Of a DNA stretch of 64,000 nucleotides, positions 24,668 through 34,247 are shown piece by piece. Numbering within the stretch: position 1 is the first letter of the stretch; each line of letters begins with the position of its first letter. The notes under the pieces are model-generated. The model was not told where the DNA came from. It did no database searches and worked only from the letters and a program-made list of their open reading frames with translations. Both the position numbers and the translations under genes were made by a program. Source of the stretch: Marinilabilia salmonicolor JCM 21150 (GTDB taxonomy: Bacteria > Bacteroidota > Bacteroidia > Bacteroidales > Marinilabiliaceae); contig NZ_AJKI01000015.1 in NCBI RefSeq assembly GCF_000259075.1, positions 1 through 64,000 on the forward strand, given 5' to 3'.

Positions 24668-26593
24668 TCAATGATTAATATCCAGGGATTTATTAATACA
24701 ATTGACCAGTTTTTCACGGGAAATTGGTTTACTTACAACATCACGTAGTCCGTTTTCTGCAATTTTTATATTTTTTTCTTGTTCTGTGTGGTTTGTAAGT
24801 CCAAGAATGACAACATTCGGATTCATGCTTTTAAGCTGTCTTCCTATCCTTTCTCCTTCATTATCACGTAAATTCAAATCCAGAAGAATTAAGTCAATAT
24901 TGCCATGCTCACGACAGGTTTTAATTGTCTGAACAGCTGTGGATGCTCTAAAAATACGCATATTATCACCGAACTCCCGAAAAATAATTTCACGGGTAAG
25001 AATAAACTCCATTTCATCGACTCCTGCAATTAGCAAACTGTATTGATTTGCAGTTGAGAAACTTCCACCAATATATTTTTTTTCAGATGAATCGGATGAA
25101 TCATCTTTTCTCATCCATAGGTCAAAATAAAAAACAGAACCCTTCCCCGGGCTAGAATCAACCATTATACGGCTCCCCATTTTATCGATAATTCTTGAAG
25201 CAATAGTCAGCCCAAGCCCGTTACCACCAAAGGCTCTTGTTGCTCCACTATCGGTTTGATAAAATGGTTGAAAAATAAGGCTCTGCATTTCAGGAGCAAT
25301 TCCTACTCCAGAATCTTCAACATAAAACCTGATATTATCATTATTTTTTAAACAGCCAAAATGAATGTTTCCCTCTTTTGTAAATTTAACGGCATTAGAC
25401 AAAAGATTTTCCATCACCTGTCTCAACCGCGCAGAGTCAAGATAAACGGTTGCATTCTCAAATTCGGGTTCAATCACGGGTTTATTCATTTTAACCCGGC
25501 TTCCTGTAGCGTCAGCAAATGATTTATACAGAGACATCAGAAATCCGGGTAAACGAATCGGGCTTTTTTTCAAAACCACATTATTCGTTTCCATTTTACT
25601 GATATCCATTATATCATCCACAATCCCTAACAACCGGTGGGTGGACTCTATGACAATCTGAAGATATGAATTACGCTTATCATCAGGCGTATCCGACATC
25701 TTTGCCAACTCGGAAAAACCGAGAATGGCATTCATGGGCGTCCGAATTTCATGGGACATGTTTTGCAAAAATGCAGCTTTTAGCACTTCACTTTCCCTGG
25801 CTTTCTGCCTGATGTCAATAAGTTCCTGATCGCACTTCTTTTTCTCCGTAATATCTTCTTTTACCGCAATAAAATGAGTGTTTATTCCTTCAGGATCAAA
25901 AACCGGAACAATAGATGCTTTTTCAAAAAATAATTCCCCATTACTCCTTTTATTAATAAACTCCCCTTTCCAAACAGCCCCCGTTTTAATAGTTTTCCAT
26001 AACTTTACATAATCATCAGGTGGAACCAGACCGGATTTGAGTAATCCGGGCTTTTTACCAATCACTTCATCAGCGGTATAACCCGAAAGATCTGTAAAGA
26101 CATCATTCACATACTCAATAGTCCCATCATCATCTGTAATCATAACAGAAACAGGGCTATGTTTCAGTGCTTCTGAAAATATTCTGAAATCAACTTCACT
26201 TCCGGGAGACGCAAAGTTCCCTTCAAAAGTTTTTTCTTCTTTATTTGGATGAACTGATTCTCTGCCCCCCAAAGACGTTACCGTAGTGATTATTATAGAA
26301 TCATTAAGAATTTTACTTTCAAACTTCAAATTTCTTTGTTGATCAATAAACGTACGAACCCCATCCTCCTGTTTTTGCCATAACTCAGCCAAAAATGAAA
26401 AGAAATCAGATTTTTCTGATTTGGACTGATTTTTTTGGAGAAAATCTGATAAATCCGGATACAGACGCCTAAATTCCTTGTTGGCATCAGTTTTATCAAA
26501 TTTCAAAACCTGATCATCCTCATCAGTTATAACCTTATGGCACACTGATGCAACCGGTAATTTATCAAATATTTCCTGATACAAGTTGTCCAT
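24668..26593 (-). CDS. Hybrid sensor histidine kinase with PAS domains and C-terminal receiver
   Basis: The 641-residue soluble protein has an N-terminal PAS-like region (residues 1-110), a clear PAS domain (FRIFSEALKHSPVSVMITDDDGTIEYVNDVF..., about 138-250), HisKA with the phospho-His near 281 (LQNMSHEIRTPMNAILGFSE), HATPase_c with N box ENLLSNAVKF and G boxes DSGVGI and GGNGLGL (about 365-500), and a receiver domain with Asp in LILLDLNLRD and Lys in VSKPI. No membrane segment is seen, so it senses an internal signal. No output regulator is adjacent. Confidence 0.9.
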   Translation of the reverse strand: MDNLYQEIFDKLPVASVCHKVITDEDDQVLKFDKTDANKEFRRLYPDLSDFLQKNQSKSEKSDFFSFLAELWQKQEDGVRTFIDQQRNLKFESKILNDSIIITTVTSLGGRESVHPNKEEKTFEGNFASPGSEVDFRIFSEALKHSPVSVMITDDDGTIEYVNDVFTDLSGYTADEVIGKKPGLLKSGLVPPDDYVKLWKTIKTGAVWKGEFINKRSNGELFFEKASIVPVFDPEGINTHFIAVKEDITEKKKCDQELIDIRQKARESEVLKAAFLQNMSHEIRTPMNAILGFSELAKMSDTPDDKRNSYLQIVIESTHRLLGIVDDIMDISKMETNNVVLKKSPIRLPGFLMSLYKSFADATGSRVKMNKPVIEPEFENATVYLDSARLRQVMENLLSNAVKFTKEGNIHFGCLKNNDNIRFYVEDSGVGIAPEMQSLIFQPFYQTDSGATRAFGGNGLGLTIASRIIDKMGSRIMVDSSPGKGSVFYFDLWMRKDDSSDSSEKKYIGGSFSTANQYSLLIAGVDEMEFILTREIIFREFGDNMRIFRASTAVQTIKTCREHGNIDLILLDLNLRDNEGERIGRQLKSMNPNVVILGLTNHTEQEKNIKIAENGLRDVVSKPISREKLVNCINKSLDINH

Positions 26594-26636
26594 AAATCAA
26601 CTGTGATACTCTCTTTTTTAGTAATAGCTGTCTATC

Positions 26637-26679
26637 TAACCTGACTCATTCCTAAATCAGTTAGTTATTCAAACAATAA
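26637..26679. repeat. Possible solo end of a family 2 element
   Basis: TAACCTGACTCATTCCTAAAT and the following bases with TTCAAA align with the first 40 bp of family 2 (TAACCTGATTAATTCATAAAT...TTCAA). No right end is seen nearby. It may be a decayed copy or chance. Confidence 0.3.
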
Positions 26680-26734
26680 CGGAATTTTGGAACAATTTGT
26701 TACTATTTACAAGCAGAAAACTCACTTTTCAAAT

Positions 26735-27502
26735 TCAGTCATCAATCTCAAAAAAATCCCGATCTTTCCATACAGGAAATTTTTCTCTGAAAGCGTTTAA
26801 TTTTTCTCTGTCCAGGTCTGCATAAAGAATGTTCGCATTCATTGGTGAAACCCTTGAAACAATATCTCCTTTAGGAGAAAACACCACTGAGCCCCCCTGA
26901 TATTCAATCCCCGGTGCCTTTCCTGTTCTGTTCACACCCAAAACATAACATTGATTCTCAATAGCTCTTGCTTTCAAAAGTGTATTCCAGACATCCTGTC
27001 TCACGGCGGGCCAGTTGGCCACATAAATCAGGATATCATAATCATTCTGGCTACGACTCCACACAGGAAACCGAAGATCATAACAAACCTGAGGCATAAT
27101 ATGCCATTTGCCCAAAGGAAATATTCTCCTTTCCCGTCCAGGGAGGTAATGGTTCTGTTCCTCGCTCATCCTAAATAAATGGCGCTTGTTGTAAAATTCC
27201 ACATCCCTTGCAGGAGAAGCAAAATAAAATCGGTTGTAAAATCCGTTATCTCCCTGAGCAATTGAGCTTCCTGCAATGGCAAATTGAAATTTCTCCGACA
27301 TCATTTGCATCCACCGGGGAATCTCTTTTAAAGCAGAAACAGAAAATTTTTCCGGATTCATTGTGAACCCGGTTGAAAACATCTCCGGCAAAACGACCAG
27401 TGAGAGGTCACTTTCCAGTTTCTCAAAAAGGGTTTCAAACATTCTGAGATTTCTGTCAATATTCTCCCAGTGTAAATCGGGTTGCAATAAGGCTACTATC
27501 AT
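26735..27502 (-). CDS. Carbon-nitrogen hydrolase (omega-amidase/YafV-like)
   Basis: The 255-residue protein is a nitrilase-superfamily enzyme. It starts at the ATG complementary to 27500-27502; the frame opens 18 bases earlier only with a TTG. It shows the catalytic Glu in LVVLPEMFSTGF (about 36-47), Lys in YNKRHLFRM (about 104-112), and Cys in MPQVCYDLRFPVWSR (about 137-151). That last motif marks omega-amidases of the YafV/NIT2 branch, which hydrolyse alpha-keto acid amides such as alpha-ketoglutaramate. It stands alone between the kinase gene and the dacB block. Confidence 0.88.
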   Translation of the reverse strand: MIVALLQPDLHWENIDRNLRMFETLFEKLESDLSLVVLPEMFSTGFTMNPEKFSVSALKEIPRWMQMMSEKFQFAIAGSSIAQGDNGFYNRFYFASPARDVEFYNKRHLFRMSEEQNHYLPGRERRIFPLGKWHIMPQVCYDLRFPVWSRSQNDYDILIYVANWPAVRQDVWNTLLKARAIENQCYVLGVNRTGKAPGIEYQGGSVVFSPKGDIVSRVSPMNANILYADLDREKLNAFREKFPVWKDRDFFEIDD

Positions 27503-27682
27503 AAATCGGAATTTTAACAATTCATAACCACAATTTGTCCCAAACCAAAAGTGTGCTAATCATTTTCCCAAAGATATATCATCCCTTAAACCCTGAATTT
27601 CCTGCCAAAGTCAGCCCCTATAAAGCCAGCCATGTTGTTCAAAAGATTTATTCAGCAGATAATTATTCTCAAACTAATTACC

Positions 27683-29104
27683 TTAAAGATTCAGGAACAA
27701 ATCGTTCATGTACTGTTCCACCACATCTTTTGCTTCATTGGTTTCGAGACCGTGATGGTTAAGAATTATGGAAAAAGCAAAGGCTTCGGCATCATTGGGA
27801 AAATAATATCCGGCATAGCCGAGAATATCTTCCATGGAACCACTCTTGCCATAGATTTTACCATGCAACAGTGGATTTCGCCACATATATTTCAATGTGC
27901 CGGAGCAACCATTCCTGGATAAGGATTCCATAAAACAGGGGTATTGCCGGCTTTTCTGATAAATATACTCCAACATCCCAACCAAAAAGGAGGATGACAT
28001 CTTATTAATCGGGGATAGCCCGCTGCCATCCTTAATTGAAAGATAAGCATTTCCGGTTTTATCTCTCCAGAGCTGGTCTATCTCCAACAAACCTCTGTCC
28101 CAAACCGAAGTGAGAGAATCATCTCTTTCAAGACCAATGGAAAGGAGCAGGTGATCGGCAAAGAGATTAATACTTTTTTGGTTGGTTTTTTTAATTATTT
28201 CTGACAAGGAGGGAGAGTTTATCACTCCAATTATTCTGCTGTTAGTTCTCCAATTATCCTGTTTAATTGATTCAATCGGGATGCGATTATTATGTCCCAA
28301 AAGTTCCAGAACTTCATAGCCAAATGTCATTCCGGGGTTTGGAAGAGCACCTTTTACAGTAAATGATTTACGACCGGCAGGAATGGAACCTCTGATTTGC
28401 CACTCTTTTTGACCCGGAACCCCGTAAATATAAGCACTGTCTTTATTGTGTGACGCGGATCTTACGTAGCTTTTGAATGAAATATTGTTTTGAGGAGGAC
28501 TCACGGCAATGACTTCACAGATTTCTCCCACCTGAGCCGGAGATTGCAGCACCAATTCAAAAGTATTATCCCGCCATGAAAGACCTGATGGAGGTGCCCC
28601 GTAATAATTCCCCATATCTTCCCAAAGCCGTTTTGATGGAAATCTGAACGGGTCAAAACAAACATCATCCAAGAAGATCTTCCCTGAGATACCATCAATA
28701 CCCTCTTTTTTAAAAAAATTTTCTATTTGTTGAAGCACATCATCCGGACTCCTATCCTTAAAATATTTAGATCCAAGAGTGGGATCACCTGAACCTTCAA
28801 TGATTAAATTACCTTGAAGAATTCCGTTTTGGACAGGTCCCGAAATAAAAAAACGTGTCGAATATTGAAAATCCGGCCCAAACTGCTCAAGTGCGGTTGC
28901 TGTGGTTACCAGTTTCATCAGACTGGCAGAAATCATTGCCTTTTCGGCATTCTGCGAGACTAGCGTTTCACCAGTTTTTAAATTTCTTACAAGAATTGAA
29001 TAAGAAGAATGAATTGGAAGCCTGGTCATCAAATTCTGAGGCACCAAAGGAACTGAGACAAAGATGAGCAATAAAATCAATATTCCGATAAAACGCTTAT
29101 TCAT
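27683..29104 (-). CDS. dacB: D-alanyl-D-alanine carboxypeptidase/endopeptidase (PBP4 type)
   Basis: The 473-residue protein begins at the ATG complementary to 29102-29104, giving a signal peptide (NKRFIGILILLLIFVSVPLV); the upstream lipoprotein gene's stop overlaps this start by 8 bp, which supports it. The class C penicillin-binding motifs are visible: SxxK as Ser61-Leu-Met-Lys64, SxN in the QKSINLFADHLL region, and KSG in HGKIYGKSGSMEDI. It trims or cleaves peptidoglycan peptides in the periplasm. No penicillin-binding transpeptidase partner is adjacent. Confidence 0.9.
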   Translation of the reverse strand: MNKRFIGILILLLIFVSVPLVPQNLMTRLPIHSSYSILVRNLKTGETLVSQNAEKAMISASLMKLVTTATALEQFGPDFQYSTRFFISGPVQNGILQGNLIIEGSGDPTLGSKYFKDRSPDDVLQQIENFFKKEGIDGISGKIFLDDVCFDPFRFPSKRLWEDMGNYYGAPPSGLSWRDNTFELVLQSPAQVGEICEVIAVSPPQNNISFKSYVRSASHNKDSAYIYGVPGQKEWQIRGSIPAGRKSFTVKGALPNPGMTFGYEVLELLGHNNRIPIESIKQDNWRTNSRIIGVINSPSLSEIIKKTNQKSINLFADHLLLSIGLERDDSLTSVWDRGLLEIDQLWRDKTGNAYLSIKDGSGLSPINKMSSSFLVGMLEYIYQKSRQYPCFMESLSRNGCSGTLKYMWRNPLLHGKIYGKSGSMEDILGYAGYYFPNDAEAFAFSIILNHHGLETNEAKDVVEQYMNDLFLNL

Positions 29105-30149
29105 AGATTCCATATTGTTTGTCAAGCTTCTTCTTTTCCTGAAGTCTTGTTGAAAGCTCAATATAGTAATCTTTTGCCATCTTCTGCTCATAACCGTTCA
29201 TGCCAAGTCCGCCATCTTCCTGAAAACCCTCCAAAGCTCTGTATGCCCAGGATGTGGCTTCCAAAAAATTTCCTATTATTTCCTGCGACAAAGCCAGATT
29301 GTATGCAGCCCGGGCTTTTTGTTTCTTCTTTCCGTTTTCATAAATAAAATACCAGATTCTTCCGGCCTCTTCCCAGTCACCACGATTAACATAGGTCTGA
29401 GCATCATAAAACAACGGATGTCCTTTTTTAAAGAAGTACCGGGTTTCACTTTGCCAGGTAGGAGAAATATACTCTGAATATTGGGCACCTGAGTAAAGAG
29501 CAGCTTCATTCAAAGCATTTCGTATGGTTGGAAGATTTTCAACAGAATTTCCCAAAGTAAGTCCTGCCCCATCCCAAAAGATTGTATCCCTCTGCAAATG
29601 CACGTCAAGAATGTCGTTGGAAAGATTATTGTGGATTTTCCAATAAGCAGTAGTCCTTGCATCTAAGGTAGCATAGTACTGACCTTCAACATCAATCACA
29701 TTGATAACCGTGCCATATTCATAATGACCAAGTTCAATTACAGCCTGCGCATTGAATTTTGCACAAAGAGAGTCCACAACAAAGGGAGAAAGCTGTGCCA
29801 TCGGCTCTCCTTTCTCCGGAGAATTCAACGGATGATTTACTATATAAACCGAATCAAAAAAAGCCTTTGACTGTAACGATTCAACAAGTGATTGGTTGAT
29901 CTGCATTCCAAAATCTTCCACAAAAATAGAATCGATTGTATATTCCATTTTTGGGACCTTAATTTTGTGAATTCCTTTGTCTTCAGGTCTAAAAGGATAA
30001 GCATTGTCCACTACTACCACCGAGGCTATCTCAACTGGTATGGCCACCTTGGCAGGCTTAAGCACATCCAGCTCAATGGTTGAATAAGAAATACAGCCCG
30101 GCAATAAAAATATCAAACCGGGTAAAATCCATTTTTTGATTCGGTTCAT
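29097..30149 (-). CDS. DUF6340-like lipoprotein of unknown function
   Basis: The 350-residue protein has a lipoprotein signal (LIFLLPGC, Cys19) and starts its mature part ISYSTIELDVLKPAKVAIP, which recalls the DUF6340 family of Bacteroidetes lipoproteins. The C-terminal half has TPR-like helices (YNLALSQEIIGNFLEATSWAYRALEGFQ, about 285-312). Its last codons overlap the dacB start (ATGAATAA), so the two proteins are translated in a coupled way and may act together at the cell wall. A direct function is unknown. Confidence 0.8.
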   Translation of the reverse strand: MNRIKKWILPGLIFLLPGCISYSTIELDVLKPAKVAIPVEIASVVVVDNAYPFRPEDKGIHKIKVPKMEYTIDSIFVEDFGMQINQSLVESLQSKAFFDSVYIVNHPLNSPEKGEPMAQLSPFVVDSLCAKFNAQAVIELGHYEYGTVINVIDVEGQYYATLDARTTAYWKIHNNLSNDILDVHLQRDTIFWDGAGLTLGNSVENLPTIRNALNEAALYSGAQYSEYISPTWQSETRYFFKKGHPLFYDAQTYVNRGDWEEAGRIWYFIYENGKKKQKARAAYNLALSQEIIGNFLEATSWAYRALEGFQEDGGLGMNGYEQKMAKDYYIELSTRLQEKKKLDKQYGIYE

Positions 30150-30162
30150 AATAATAGAAGTA

Positions 30163-31326
30163 TTACAAAGCTCTGTTTAGAATGGCAACCACATCATCAG
30201 CATTCAATCGTCTGAAAGAGCCAATTTTACCAAATATACAAGCTTTTTTACCCATATCGTCGAAATGATCACCCGGAATTTGTGCATCCGTGAGGGTTGC
30301 GGGCATTCCTAAGGAATTGAAAAACGCACGAACTGCATTGATTCCCTTTTCTGCGGCTTTCATATCATCCACTTCTTCTACGTCCCACACATTTCGTGCC
30401 ATTTGAGCAAACTTAGGCGCGGTTTCTTCATTCAGCACATACTGCATCCAAATAGGATGAATAATGGCCAGTCCGGCACCGTGTGTAAGATCATAAATAG
30501 CACTTACTTCGTGTTCAATGCCATGAGTGGCCCAATCGCCCGTCTTTTTTCCGGTTAATGTCAGACCATTCAATGCGAGACTACCTGCCCACAGCAAATT
30601 GGCACGTGCTTCATAATTTTCGGGTTCTTCAAGAGCTATTGGCCCGTATTTGATACAAGTTTTCAAGATGGACTCGGCAATCGTATCCTGCACAAAAGTT
30701 CCCTCACCCGGAGCAAAATAATTCTCAAAGATATGGCTCATGATGTCCACAGTACCTGCGGCTGTGTGGTACTTATTCACCGAAAACGTATACGTGGGAT
30801 CCAACACTGAAAATTTTGGAATTAACAGCGGACTTCCCATCCCTCGTTTTTCCTGTGTCTCTTCATTGGTAATTACAGCGTTTCCATTCATTTCTGAACC
30901 GGTTGCAGCCAGCGTAAGAACGGTCCCTAGTGGCAGGGGATTTTCAACACGGGCTTTTTGCATGGGAAAATCCCAGGCATCTCCATCATAACTAACTGCT
31001 GCAGCAATTGCCTTGGAGGCGTCGATGACACTCCCACCTCCAATCGCCAGAATAAAGTCAATATTGTTCTCGCGGCAAAGTTTTACTCCTTCCCGAACAG
31101 AGGTTACACGGGGATTAGGTTGAATACCTGGTAATTCAACGAAAAACAGATCATTTTCCTTCAGTTGTTTTACCACCTGATCATACAAGCCGATTCGTTT
31201 CACAGAACCCCCTCCGTAAGTCAGTAAAACTCTTGATCCATAAGCTTTGATCTCTTTGGCTGTTTCGGTTACTTTCTCTTTCCCAAATAATATTTTTGTA
31301 GGGACGTGATAATTGAAATTTTGCAT
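30163..31326 (-). CDS. Iron-containing alcohol dehydrogenase
   Basis: The 387-residue protein uses the ATG complementary to 31324-31326 (MQNFNYHVPTKILFG), the normal start of butanol-dehydrogenase-type enzymes; an upstream ATG would add 11 unlikely residues. It has GGGSVIDASKAIA for NAD(P) binding (about 92-104), and metal ligands in DIMSHIFENYF and HGAGLAIIHP (His residues near 260-275). It likely reduces aldehydes with NADPH, as in YqhD. It lies next to the fabG terminator. Confidence 0.9.
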   Translation of the reverse strand: MQNFNYHVPTKILFGKEKVTETAKEIKAYGSRVLLTYGGGSVKRIGLYDQVVKQLKENDLFFVELPGIQPNPRVTSVREGVKLCRENNIDFILAIGGGSVIDASKAIAAAVSYDGDAWDFPMQKARVENPLPLGTVLTLAATGSEMNGNAVITNEETQEKRGMGSPLLIPKFSVLDPTYTFSVNKYHTAAGTVDIMSHIFENYFAPGEGTFVQDTIAESILKTCIKYGPIALEEPENYEARANLLWAGSLALNGLTLTGKKTGDWATHGIEHEVSAIYDLTHGAGLAIIHPIWMQYVLNEETAPKFAQMARNVWDVEEVDDMKAAEKGINAVRAFFNSLGMPATLTDAQIPGDHFDDMGKKACIFGKIGSFRRLNADDVVAILNRAL

Positions 31327-31360
31327 ATCGTTAAGTTTTTCCATTTCTAAGTTAAACAAT

Positions 31361-31391
31361 AAAAGGCACCTTCAGTTTGAAAGCACCTTTT
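31361..31391 (-). terminator. Terminator after fabG
   Basis: On the reverse strand AAAAGGTGCTTTCA pairs with TGAAGGTGCCTTTT, a 14-bp stem allowing G-U pairs with an AAC loop, followed by TATTG and further T-rich bases. It lies 24 bp after the fabG stop. Confidence 0.65.
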
Positions 31392-31414
31392 AAATTTTAT
31401 GACGGAGAAATAAA

Positions 31415-32161
31415 TCAGGTATTCATTCCACCACAAACATTGATTACCTGTCCTGATACATAAGAAGAGAGGTCAGAACCCAGATATACACATGTATTAG
31501 CCACATCTTCGGGAGTTCCTCCACGTTTCAATGGAATTTGGTTTTCCCAAGCTTTTCTAACATCATCAGGCAGTGCACCTGTCATTTCAGTGATGATAAA
31601 TCCCGGAGCAATGGCATTGCTGCGAATTCCCCGTGATCCAAGTTCCTTTGCAATAGATTTGGTAAACCCAATCAACCCGGCTTTAGAGGCACTGTAATTA
31701 GACTGTCCTGCATTTCCGGATACCCCTACAACCGAACTCATATTAATAATAGAGCCGGAACGTTGCTTAAGCATGGTTTTCTGAACAGCCTTTGTAAAGT
31801 TAAAGGCAGATTTCAGGTTTACCGTAATAACAGCATCCCACTGATCTTCGGTCATTCTCATCAGCAGCGTATCCTTTGTAATACCGGCATTGTTGACCAG
31901 AATATCCACCTGTCCGAAGTCCTTTACAATTTCGTCAACCACCTGTTGAGTCTCCTCAAATTTAGCAGCATTGGAAGCATATCCTTTTGCTTTGACGCCC
32001 ATTGCCTCAATTTCTTTCTCAGTAGCCTGAGCAGCTTCGTTGTATTCCAAATCGGTAAACGCAACATTGCATCCTTCAGCGGCAAATCGAAGAGCGATGG
32101 CCTTACCTATTCCCCGGGCAGCGCCGGTTACAATTGCAGTTTTTCCTTCTAGTAATTTCAT
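31415..32161 (-). CDS. fabG: 3-oxoacyl-[acyl-carrier-protein] reductase
   Basis: The 248-residue protein is a typical FabG: TGAARGIG (residues about 12-19), NNAGITKDTLLMRM (about 88-101), SSVVGVSGNAGQSNYSASKAG with the catalytic Ser-Tyr-Lys set (Tyr near 153), and the C-terminal YVSGQVINVCGGMNT that seals the tetramer. It reduces 3-oxoacyl-ACP with NADPH in fatty acid synthesis. No other fab genes are next to it. Confidence 0.92.
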   Translation of the reverse strand: MKLLEGKTAIVTGAARGIGKAIALRFAAEGCNVAFTDLEYNEAAQATEKEIEAMGVKAKGYASNAAKFEETQQVVDEIVKDFGQVDILVNNAGITKDTLLMRMTEDQWDAVITVNLKSAFNFTKAVQKTMLKQRSGSIINMSSVVGVSGNAGQSNYSASKAGLIGFTKSIAKELGSRGIRSNAIAPGFIITEMTGALPDDVRKAWENQIPLKRGGTPEDVANTCVYLGSDLSSYVSGQVINVCGGMNT

Positions 32162-32290
32162 CAGTATAAAATTTATCTAAGTTATTGGTCTGATGGAACT
32201 CGCATGTAAGAGATTTATACATTGTCTTTTGTGGCATCTTTTGCCATGCTCGTTTCATTTCAAATCTGGTTAAGTTTCTGATTCTAAATT

Positions 32291-32318
32291 TAACCTGAAT
32301 AACTGATTCGTCAGGCTA
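32291..32318. repeat. Minimal family 2-like footprint
   Basis: TA-ACCTGAATAAC and GATTCGTCAGGC-TA lie back to back, so both termini of family 2 (ACCTGA and TCAGGC, each beside TA) are only 12 bp apart. It may be an extreme internal deletion. The rest of the 32162-32426 gap shows no gene. Confidence 0.3.
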
Positions 32319-32426
32319 GAAAAACAAACTTAAATTTTTTCGGACTGTAAAGATGTTAAAACTTTTGTAATTAAAGGAGGATTTAAGGCTATTTTAACAG
32401 CTGCAGAGCGCCATTAATGCTGTTTA

Positions 32427-33494
32427 TCAGCTGTTTTCATCTTTATTCTCAAGTGTAACTCTGGCTTTGGGCAGATATTGCGGATATTCCCTTTGCATAA
32501 AGGCAATCAGTTCTTCTCTCAGCCGAACCCGCAAATCCCAGGCTCTGGGCGAATTGGAGGCGCTTACCAGGGCTCTCAGCTCCATGGTTTTCTCAGTGCA
32601 GCTGGTAACCTGTAATACATTTACATTGCCATCCCACTCAGGAATGCGGGGAAGAATCCGGGTCATCTCCTCACGCATCTTTTCAACCGGAAAACCATAA
32701 TCCACATAAATAAAAACCGTTCCCATAATCTCAGCCGAATGTCTTGTCCAATTCTGAAAGGGCTTCTCTATGAAATAATTGATAGGTACCACCAGACGTC
32801 GTTTATCCCATATCCTGACGACTACATAAGTAAGGGTAATTTCTTCTATCCAGCCCCACTCACCTTCAACAATTACAGCATCTTCGAGCCTTATGGGCTG
32901 CGTAATGGCAATCTGAAAACCGGCCAGTAGCAGGGACAAACTCTTTTGAGCTGCGAAACCAAGAATCAACCCGGCAATACCTGCTGAGGCTAACAAGCTG
33001 AGTCCTATTTCCCGGATTTTCTCGAAACTAAGCAAGGCTACGGCCAGGGAAATAAAAACGATCAGTACAATCATAATTCTTTCAAAAACGCGCATTTGGG
33101 TGTGCATTTTCCGGGCTTTCAGGTTGTTTTCATTTTCCATATCATACCCTGCCAGCACAAAATGCTTAATGCTCTTGATGATTGCAATTCCCAACCAGGT
33201 AATAATAAACACCAATAAAAGAAATACCAACTGATTGGTTTCCATATTCCAATAATCCTGGAAATAGTAATTTAACACACTTACAGCAATACTTACCAAC
33301 AATAGTTTCAGGGGCGTCTTCACCAGATTAAACACATTGTCAATGCCTGTTTTCATCTGGCGTCGCATTACGCGCTTCAGGGTACGCGTTATCCATACCC
33401 CAACCACCCAAACAGCGATTAACACGATGGCTGAGACAAGAATCGGAACCCACAGCGATTCAGGTTCGGTATTCTTCGAGAAAATTTCTAGCAT
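32427..33494 (-). CDS. Small-conductance mechanosensitive channel (MscS family)
   Basis: The 355-residue protein has about four hydrophobic segments before the pore-lining helix GLSLLASAGIAGLILGFAAQKSLSLLLAGFQIAITQPI (about 160-197), whose Gly/Ala pattern is typical of MscS. The beta domain follows (VEGEWGWIEEITLTYVVVRIWDKRRLVVPINYFIEKPFQNWTR). It relieves pressure in osmotic downshock. A sirtuin gene starts 15 bp upstream on the same strand, so the two are probably co-transcribed. Confidence 0.9.
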   Translation of the reverse strand: MLEIFSKNTEPESLWVPILVSAIVLIAVWVVGVWITRTLKRVMRRQMKTGIDNVFNLVKTPLKLLLVSIAVSVLNYYFQDYWNMETNQLVFLLLVFIITWLGIAIIKSIKHFVLAGYDMENENNLKARKMHTQMRVFERIMIVLIVFISLAVALLSFEKIREIGLSLLASAGIAGLILGFAAQKSLSLLLAGFQIAITQPIRLEDAVIVEGEWGWIEEITLTYVVVRIWDKRRLVVPINYFIEKPFQNWTRHSAEIMGTVFIYVDYGFPVEKMREEMTRILPRIPEWDGNVNVLQVTSCTEKTMELRALVSASNSPRAWDLRVRLREELIAFMQREYPQYLPKARVTLENKDENS

Positions 33495-33509
33495 AACAAA
33501 AAATATGAA

Positions 33510-34247
33510 TTACAATCTTTTTTCAAGTGCCAACAACGCTTCAGAGGCCTTTGCCACCAGATGAATATCTGTAAGGGGGCCGGTAAAATTGGTAGGTTTG
33601 GGATTAATTTCAATAATGGTGGCCCCGTTTCGTTTAGCTTCCCATGGAACCATTGCTGCAGGCATTACTTCACCCAAACTGCCAATAATCATGCACACAT
33701 CAGCTTTGCGGGCAGCTTCCAGACTTCCGGAATATGCTTCCGTGGGAATGGACTCTCCGAAGAAAGTAAAATCCGGTTTTACAAGTCCGCGGCATTCAGG
33801 ACAGGTAACCGGTAATTTCTGAAAATCCACTTCTTTGGAGGGATAATAATGACCGCATTGAGTACAAACCATTCGCTGAGAATTACCATGAAACTCATAA
33901 ACAACAGAACTACCTCCTTCCTGATGTAAATTGTCAATATTCTGGGTGATGACACATTTTAATAATCCTTTTTGTTCCATTCTCCCCAAAACTTTATGTG
34001 CATCATTGGGCCGGGCAACACCAAAGTAATCGTAAAATATTTCCCTGATCACTTTCCACGATTCCTCCGGATTCTCATGAAAAAAGTCGAGATCCAGTAC
34101 CTGAGAATCATATTTCGCCCAGATTCCATTTTCTCCACGGAAAGGAGGAATACCGCTTTCTACTGATATGCCTGCTCCTGTAAATGCAATGGTATATTTT
34201 GATTTACGGATAGCGTTGGCTGCTTTCTCCAGTTGTTGTTCCCTCAT
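33510..34247 (-). CDS. NAD-dependent protein deacylase (sirtuin)
   Basis: The 245-residue protein has GAGISVESGIPPFRG (24-38), TQNIDNLHQEGG (101-112), catalytic His120 in YEFHGN, and four zinc Cys (128, 131, 149, 152). It removes acyl groups from lysine using NAD. It lacks the Tyr/Arg pair typical of CobB desuccinylases at the usual spot (reads FHENPEESWKVIRE), so acetyl-lysine is a likely substrate. Its gene precedes the MscS gene by 15 bp. The rightward gap to 34737 belongs to the next, divergent gene. Confidence 0.9.
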   Translation of the reverse strand: MREQQLEKAANAIRKSKYTIAFTGAGISVESGIPPFRGENGIWAKYDSQVLDLDFFHENPEESWKVIREIFYDYFGVARPNDAHKVLGRMEQKGLLKCVITQNIDNLHQEGGSSVVYEFHGNSQRMVCTQCGHYYPSKEVDFQKLPVTCPECRGLVKPDFTFFGESIPTEAYSGSLEAARKADVCMIIGSLGEVMPAAMVPWEAKRNGATIIEINPKPTNFTGPLTDIHLVAKASEALLALEKRL

